Positions 59,646 to 64,000 of a stretch of DNA of 64,000 nucleotides are shown one piece after another (position 1 is the stretch's first letter; each line of letters begins with the position of its first letter). The translations under genes and the position numbers were made by a program. This DNA comes from Streptomyces turgidiscabies Car8. Lineage in GTDB: Bacteria > Actinomycetota > Actinomycetes > Streptomycetales > Streptomycetaceae. The notes under the pieces are model-generated. The model was not told the origin of the DNA and searched no databases. It worked only from the letters and a program-made list of their open reading frames with translations. The stretch covers positions 62,001 through 126,000 of the forward strand of contig NZ_AEJB01000208.1 of NCBI RefSeq assembly GCF_000331005.1. Reading direction: 5' to 3'.

Positions 59646-61598
59646 ATGTCCTCATCACGAATGACTCGCCGTATGTTTCTCGGGGCGGCCGGGGTGGCGA
59701 GCGCCGCGACCGCCCTGCCGATCGTCCCCGGCTTCGCCGGTCTTCTGTCGCAGGCGTCCGCCGCTGACACACAGACCAACCTGAGCAGGATGGTCGACAT
59801 GCGGTTCGGCATGTTCAACCACTTCAGCCTGGGCACGTTCACGAACCAGGAGTGGGCCGAGCCCAACCAGAGCCCCACCCTTTTCGCTCCTCCGAGCGTC
59901 AACTGCGCGCAGTGGGCCGACGCGGCGGTCGCCGCGAAGATGAGTTACGGCATCCTGACCACCAAGCACCATGACGGCTTCGCCCTCTGGCCCAGTGCTC
60001 ATGGCACCCAGAACGTCGCGAACAGCTCCTACAAGCACGACGTCGTACAGGCGTACTGCGACGCGTTCCGGGCGAAGGGGCTGAAGGTCGGCTTCTACTA
60101 CTCGATCTGGGACCGCACCTTCGGCGTCGAGGCGTGGGAGAGCCGGCACAAGGTGACCGGGCTCGACATCACCGACGCCATCCAGCCCGGCGACATGACG
60201 TTCATCCTCGGCCAGATCACCGAGCTGCTCACCAACTACGGCACCATCGACATGTTCATGACCGATGGTTACGCATGGCAGATGGGACAGCAGGCGGTCT
60301 CCCACCAACGGATCCGTTCCCTGGTGAAGCAGCTGCAGCCGGACTGCGTCATGATCGACATCGGCGGACTGTCGGAGCCCTTCCTCAGCGACGCGATCTT
60401 CTTCGAGGAGCCGCTCGGTGTCACGGCGCCGACGGGCAACACCTACGCCGGAATGCAGGGTCAGACCATAAGCAACGGCTGGTTCTGGCACCCCTCCACC
60501 CCGACCGAGAGCCTCATGAGCAAGGCCGCGGTCCTGTCGCACCTGGCCGACCTGGAGCCGAAGTACACCTCGTTCATCCTCAACTGCCCGCCCAACCGCA
60601 ACGGGTTGCTGGACACCAACATCGTCAACCGGCTCGCCGAGGTGGGTGCGGCGTGGAGCCCCAACGCCTCCAGGCCGCCACTGCCCACCCAGCCGCTGCG
60701 CGCCGAGTACCCGGTCACACCGGTCAACGCGTATGCGACCGCCTTCCGCACCGGCGAGGGACCACTCAACGCCATCGACGGACTGAGCGACGTGCGCTAC
60801 GAGACCTGCTGGTCGACCTGGGGGCTCTCCTCGCCCCTGCCCAACTCGCTCACGATCGACCTGGGCGGCGTGTGGAGCAACGTCTCCACCCTGGAGTACC
60901 TGCCCAAGCAGTGGAACCGCGACGACTCCACCGACGGCGACATCACCTCGTACGCCATCTCCACCAGCACCGACGGCGCGAACTTCACCCAGGTCGCCAC
61001 CGGCACCTGGGCCGGCAACAAGAAGACCAAGCTGGTCGAGTGGTCCGCCCGGAACGCGGGCTTCGTACGGATACAGGTGAACGCGGCCACCGGCGGCTAC
61101 GCCAACATCAGCGGCGTCAGGATCGGAGGCCGGACGGCCGCACCATCCCTTGTCTCGAGGGTTCTGCCGGGCGACGGCACCGTGTATCGGCTGGTCAACC
61201 GCAACAGCGGCAAGGCCGCCGACGTGAGCGGGAACGGAACGGCCAACGGCACCAACATCCTGCAGTGGCCCTGGCTGAACCGGAACAACCAGAAGTGGAC
61301 CTTCGCCTCCACCGGCGACGGTTACTACGAGATCAAGGGCGTCAGCAGTGGCAGGCTCATGGAAGTGGCCGGGCTGTCCCGCGACGACGGCGGCAACGTG
61401 GCCATCTACGCGGACTCCGATGTCCCGCAGCAGCACTGGGCCGTCACCCCCACCGGTGACGGGTACTTCGTCCTCGTCAACCGCTTCAGCGGGCTCTGCC
61501 TCGGCGTCGACGAGGGAAGCACCGCCGACGGAGCCAACATCGAGCAGCAGCCGTACGCGTCACTGACGCGACAGCAGTGGCAGATCATCACCTCCTGA
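59646..61598 (+). CDS. Secreted GH29 alpha-L-fucosidase with F5/8C-like and ricin-type binding domains
   Basis: A 650-residue protein exported by the twin-arginine route (MTRRMFLGAAGVASAATA). The GH29 barrel (about 42-345) shows RFGMFNHFSLGTF, AKMSYGILTTKHHDGFALWP, GLKVGFYYSIWD and TIDMFMTDGYAW with predicted nucleophile Asp207, ending ILNCPPNRNGLLD. A discoidin/CBM32-like domain (about 360-500) and a ricin-B-type domain (about 515-650, QW/HW repeats) follow. It should release L-fucose from plant or host glycans, feeding the sugar operon at 46914-53555. No copy of the GntR-type site was seen upstream. Confidence 0.9.
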   Translation: MSSSRMTRRMFLGAAGVASAATALPIVPGFAGLLSQASAADTQTNLSRMVDMRFGMFNHFSLGTFTNQEWAEPNQSPTLFAPPSVNCAQWADAAVAAKMSYGILTTKHHDGFALWPSAHGTQNVANSSYKHDVVQAYCDAFRAKGLKVGFYYSIWDRTFGVEAWESRHKVTGLDITDAIQPGDMTFILGQITELLTNYGTIDMFMTDGYAWQMGQQAVSHQRIRSLVKQLQPDCVMIDIGGLSEPFLSDAIFFEEPLGVTAPTGNTYAGMQGQTISNGWFWHPSTPTESLMSKAAVLSHLADLEPKYTSFILNCPPNRNGLLDTNIVNRLAEVGAAWSPNASRPPLPTQPLRAEYPVTPVNAYATAFRTGEGPLNAIDGLSDVRYETCWSTWGLSSPLPNSLTIDLGGVWSNVSTLEYLPKQWNRDDSTDGDITSYAISTSTDGANFTQVATGTWAGNKKTKLVEWSARNAGFVRIQVNAATGGYANISGVRIGGRTAAPSLVSRVLPGDGTVYRLVNRNSGKAADVSGNGTANGTNILQWPWLNRNNQKWTFASTGDGYYEIKGVSSGRLMEVAGLSRDDGGNVAIYADSDVPQQHWAVTPTGDGYFVLVNRFSGLCLGVDEGSTADGANIEQQPYASLTRQQWQIITS

Positions 61599-61661
61599 CC
61601 TGCCCTCCACTCCCTCCTCACTCCCTCCTCCACAGCGCGGAGGTGTCGAGCAGGTGTGTGA

Positions 61662-61935
61662 TCACTCGAAGGCCGTGCGCCGGGCACGCTTCTGCGCGTC
61701 GTACGCCGCCGAGGCCTGCAGCCGTTCGATCCGTGCCACGTGGCCCCGCACGGCCGCGACAGAGACGAGCGTCCCGCGAAGAGACCGGCGAGGGGTGCCA
61801 TGTCCTCGCCGGTCTCGAAGCGGTAGTCCTTGTCGATCAGAACCCGGGGCAACTCCTACCACCGGCGCGCGAGTTCGTCGCCTCGCCGCGTCAGCCCCCT
61901 CCCGGCCTCGACCGAGCAGCCGGGCCGCACCCCAT
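61662..61935 (-). pseudogene. Degraded DUF899-family remnant
   Basis: One frame reads GLTRRGDELARRW-stop-ELPRVLIDKDYRFE and LAGLFAGRS, the N-terminal pattern of DUF899 (thioredoxin-like) proteins, but with an internal TAG. The fold-specific continuation is missing, and the sequence passes into another frame (VRGHVARIERLQASAAYDAQ) that ends at 61662. DUF899 genes commonly sit beside ArsR/SRPBCC pairs, as here. So this is a decayed third member of that set. Confidence 0.5.
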
Positions 61936-61938
61936 TCC

Positions 61939-62322
61939 TCACACGGCCCGGCCCTGTGATCGGTCGCCGTCTCCCTCGTCGCGCTCCGCCTCCTCAGCGA
62001 CGCGCTTGATGTGCGCCAGCCGCCGATCCCAGTCCGCCGCGAGCGTGGCCATCCACCGCGCCGTCGTGTCCAGCGCCGCGGGCCGCACCACGTACCGCAC
62101 CTCGCGTCCGACCCGGCTGCCGGAGACCAGCCCGGCGGCGTCGAGAACGGCGAGGTGTTTGACCACCGCCTGGCGCGAGACGGGAAGCCGTTCGGCGAGT
62201 GTCGTCGCGGTGGCATCGCCCTGTGCGGCGAGCAGTTCGAGCAGCTGCCGTCGCGTCGGGTCGGCCAGGGCGCCGAGGACGCTGTCGACCGGCTCGACGG
62301 CACTGCGGTCTTCGTTCGTCAC
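61939..62322 (-). CDS. ArsR-family transcriptional regulator
   Basis: A 127-residue winged-helix regulator: LGALADPTRRQLLELLAAQG, ERLPVSRQAVVKHLAVLDAA and GREVRYVVRPAAL. No metal-binding Cys pair is visible; it is the SRPBCC-linked type of ArsR. Its ATG overlaps the SRPBCC stop (ATGA). Two 16-bp operators of form GCAACC-N4-GGTTGC lie upstream of the pair and are its likely binding sites. Confidence 0.9.
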   Translation of the reverse strand: MTNEDRSAVEPVDSVLGALADPTRRQLLELLAAQGDATATTLAERLPVSRQAVVKHLAVLDAAGLVSGSRVGREVRYVVRPAALDTTARWMATLAADWDRRLAHIKRVAEEAERDEGDGDRSQGRAV

Positions 62323-62765
62323 ACGGACGACTGTTCGGCGCGCTTCCTGAGCGCGTCAAGTTCCAGGGGCCAGCCGGCGGTGTGGTCCTTGTGGTTCTGA
62401 CCGCGCAGCTCCTCGGACCCGGCCAGCGCGGCGAACCCGCTCTCGACGACGCGCAGCCGCGTCCGGTCGCCCTCCTGGGTCAGGGTGAACTCCACGAGGG
62501 TGCTGTTGTCCTCGCGCAACTCCTGCCCGGGGAAGGCGCTGGTCCAGCGGTACGCCAGATACGTCGGCGGCTCGACCTTCTCCACCCGCACCGGGAAGTC
62601 ACCGTGCTCCGCGTTCTTCGCCACCATCGACTCGCCCTCCTTGGCCACGGTGCCGGGCAGGCTCGCCTTGTCGGCCACCCAGAACCCGGGCTGGGCCACC
62701 AGCGACCAGACCCGTTCCAGGGGTGCCTCGATCAGGGTTTCGCGTTCGATCCGGTCCTCGCTCAT
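62319..62765 (-). CDS. SRPBCC-domain (AHSA1/START-like) protein
   Basis: A 148-residue helix-grip protein: RETLIEAPLERVWSLVAQPG, KVEPPTYLAYRWTSAFPG, TLVEFTLTQEGDRTRLRVVE and the final HTAGWPLELDALRKR. These proteins bind hydrophobic ligands; in ArsR-linked pairs the function is unknown. First gene of the pair. Confidence 0.88.
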   Translation of the reverse strand: MSEDRIERETLIEAPLERVWSLVAQPGFWVADKASLPGTVAKEGESMVAKNAEHGDFPVRVEKVEPPTYLAYRWTSAFPGQELREDNSTLVEFTLTQEGDRTRLRVVESGFAALAGSEELRGQNHKDHTAGWPLELDALRKRAEQSSV

Positions 62766-62795
62766 GAGGTGACTCCTTCGCCGCCGCTATTGGAT

Positions 62796-62811
62796 GCAAC
62801 CCCAGGGTTGC
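62796..62811. promoter_or_regulatory. ArsR-type operator, copy 1
   Basis: GCAACCCCAGGGTTGC, with half-sites GCAACC/GGTTGC, 31 bases before the SRPBCC start. Confidence 0.65.
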
Positions 62812-62828
62812 ACGTCCACCATCCAAGT

Positions 62829-62844
62829 GCAACCCAACGGTTGC
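62829..62844. promoter_or_regulatory. ArsR-type operator, copy 2
   Basis: GCAACCCAACGGTTGC, same half-sites, offset 33 bases (about three helical turns) from copy 1. Confidence 0.65.
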
Positions 62845-62971
62845 GCCTGGGCTGGGCGTCGTAGCCGTCCACCCTGTGAGATCCGTCCGTCCCGGTTCAC
62901 CGACGCGGCGGTTACGGCGATCAGCAGGAGAGAATGATGTGTGAGGGGAATGTAAAGACAAGGGGGCAACT

Positions 62972-64000
62972 GTGGGCGGGGACTGGGTAGTTGGGGACGG
63001 CGAGAACGGGGTTCCGTTGCTGGGACGCTCCGTCGAGCTGGCCCGGTTCGACGCACTGCTCGACCGTGCGGCAGACGGCGCGCGCGGCACGGCACGGGGC
63101 GGGGAACTCCGTGACAGCGGCCGTTCCCGGCTCGTCGACATCACCGGCGAGGCCGGCATCGGCAAGAGCCGGCTGCTCGGCGAGGTCTGCGCGCGGGCGC
63201 GCCGACGCGGAATGACCGTACTGCGCGGCAGGGCCACGGAGTACGAACGGCAGGTGCCGTTCCAGGTGTTCACCGACGCGCTCGCCCACCTCGACCCGCA
63301 CGCCCTGGACGGCTTCCAGGAGGCCGACGCGGTGGCGCCCCTGCTCCAGCGGAGCGGAGCGGTCGACCGTTTCGGACTGCACCGGTCCACGGCCGCCCTG
63401 CTCACCCGGCTCGCCGCCCCCTCCGGACTGCTGCTGGCCCTCGACGACCTGCACTGGGCGGACCCGGCGTCACTGGAGTTGCTCGACCATCTCGTACGCC
63501 ATCCCGTGCGCGCCCCCGTCGTCCTGGCCGTGACACGCCGTGACCGGCAGAGTCCCGAGTCCCTCGCCGCCCGGCTCACCCGAGAACTCGACACCGGCAC
63601 GGTCGTCAGACTCGGGCTGAGACCGCTGAGCGCACGCGACTGCACCGAACTGGCCGGCCCCGGCCTGCCGCACGCCGAGTCCGCCGCACTGTACGCCGCG
63701 AGCGAGGGCAACCCGTTCTACTTCCTGACCCTCCTTCAGGCCCACCGCGGGGGTACGACGCCCGAGTCCTCGGCGCCTCCCGGGCTCGGCACCCTGCTGC
63801 TGGACGAACTGACCGTGCTCGCCCCCTCCCGGCGCGGCATCGTCGACGCCGTGGCGGTGCTGGGCGAGCACGCCACCCCGGCGATGGTGAGCCGGGTGAC
63901 CGGCCGCTCCGGCACCGAGTTCACCGCCGACGTGCACGCTCTCACCCGACGCGATCTGCTGCGCTCCGCCCCGCAGGGCCTGCTGACCCTGCGGCATCCG
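62972..64000 (+). CDS. Large ATPase regulator, LuxR/LAL type (3' end outside window)
   Basis: 343 codons visible, open to the window edge. GTG 62972 follows AAGGGGG. The N-terminus LLGRSVELARFDALLDRA leads into an AAA/NB-ARC-like ATPase with Walker A GEAGIGKSRLL, Walker B-type LLALDDLHWADPASLE and the sensor segment ASEGNPFYFLTLL. This is the LAL (large LuxR-type) layout, normally closed by a LuxR helix-turn-helix beyond the window. It diverges from the ArsR pair. Confidence 0.85.
   Translation, partial: MGGDWVVGDGENGVPLLGRSVELARFDALLDRAADGARGTARGGELRDSGRSRLVDITGEAGIGKSRLLGEVCARARRRGMTVLRGRATEYERQVPFQVFTDALAHLDPHALDGFQEADAVAPLLQRSGAVDRFGLHRSTAALLTRLAAPSGLLLALDDLHWADPASLELLDHLVRHPVRAPVVLAVTRRDRQSPESLAARLTRELDTGTVVRLGLRPLSARDCTELAGPGLPHAESAALYAASEGNPFYFLTLLQAHRGGTTPESSAPPGLGTLLLDELTVLAPSRRGIVDAVAVLGEHATPAMVSRVTGRSGTEFTADVHALTRRDLLRSAPQGLLTLRHP

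Noticed and set aside
59275-59664. Small open frames upstream of the GH29 fucosidase
   Set aside because: Arg/Pro-rich, no ribosome binding site, and overlapping the fucosidase start.

Overview
The DNA is very G+C-rich, with strong G/C third-position bias, purine-rich ribosome binding sites, many GTG starts, TTA-codon genes, twin-arginine leaders and a dense set of lacI/gntR/marR/arsR/SARP regulators. This fits a Streptomyces (or very close actinomycete) chromosome, probably an accessory-rich part of it. I see no rRNA, tRNA, CRISPR array, insertion sequence or phage genes.

Layout. (1) 1-2978: a trypsin/STAND-NTPase/WD40 protein (cut by the window edge) coupled to its small trypsin-co-occurring partner, an NTP-dependent conflict-type module. 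(2) 3564-6607: exported cell-wall set, a GH25 muramidase, two paralogous small secreted proteins and a twin-arginine M15 peptidase, closed by a perfect terminator. (3) 6814-10157: the Efe iron-uptake pair, EfeB and a fused EfeU-EfeO, with an iron-box-like palindrome. (4) 10325-14215: peptidase remnant, LacI regulator and a divergent GH27/CBM13 glycosidase, with two matching operators between the last two. (5) 14797-29222: twelve genes on one strand. Nine of them form an isonitrile-lipopeptide (ScoA-E/SF2768-like) cluster: NRPS (C-A-PCP-reductase), carrier protein, AMP-ligase, FcoT-family enzyme, TauD-like isonitrile-forming oxidase, a second carrier protein, KAS III, MFS exporter and Asp/Asn beta-hydroxylase. 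Three more form a metallophore-type ABC importer. (6) 29409-34865: copper genes (two PCuAC-like proteins, Met/His-rich membrane proteins, CopA) around an ECF sigma factor. (7) 35079-41504: LacI regulator, GH5/CBM13 hydrolase and a large SARP-ATPase regulator. (8) 42443-46771: MarR, PPOX, VOC and UvrA-like genes sharing a TTCCATGGAA palindrome. (9) 46914-61598: an L-fucose-type island with mutarotase, dehydrogenases, sugar-acid dehydratase, ABC importer, GntR regulator, a GH141-like protein and a GH29 fucosidase. (10) 61662-64000: DUF899 remnant, SRPBCC-ArsR pair with two operators, and the start of a LuxR-type ATPase regulator.

The most notable signal is an ECF-type promoter, GGAACTC-N15-CGACTACT, present three times with identical spacing: before the metallophore importer, before the first gene of the isonitrile cluster and before the copA operon. 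An ECF sigma gene lies among these loci. I infer one regulon joining isonitrile metallophore synthesis, import and copper efflux. The cluster also has KAS III, second-carrier and Asp/Asn-hydroxylase genes outside the described ScoA-E set, and TTA codons in the exporter and hydroxylase genes.

Limits: everything was read by eye. Family assignments rest on visible motifs and remembered family patterns, not searches. Residue positions are approximate unless a single residue is named.
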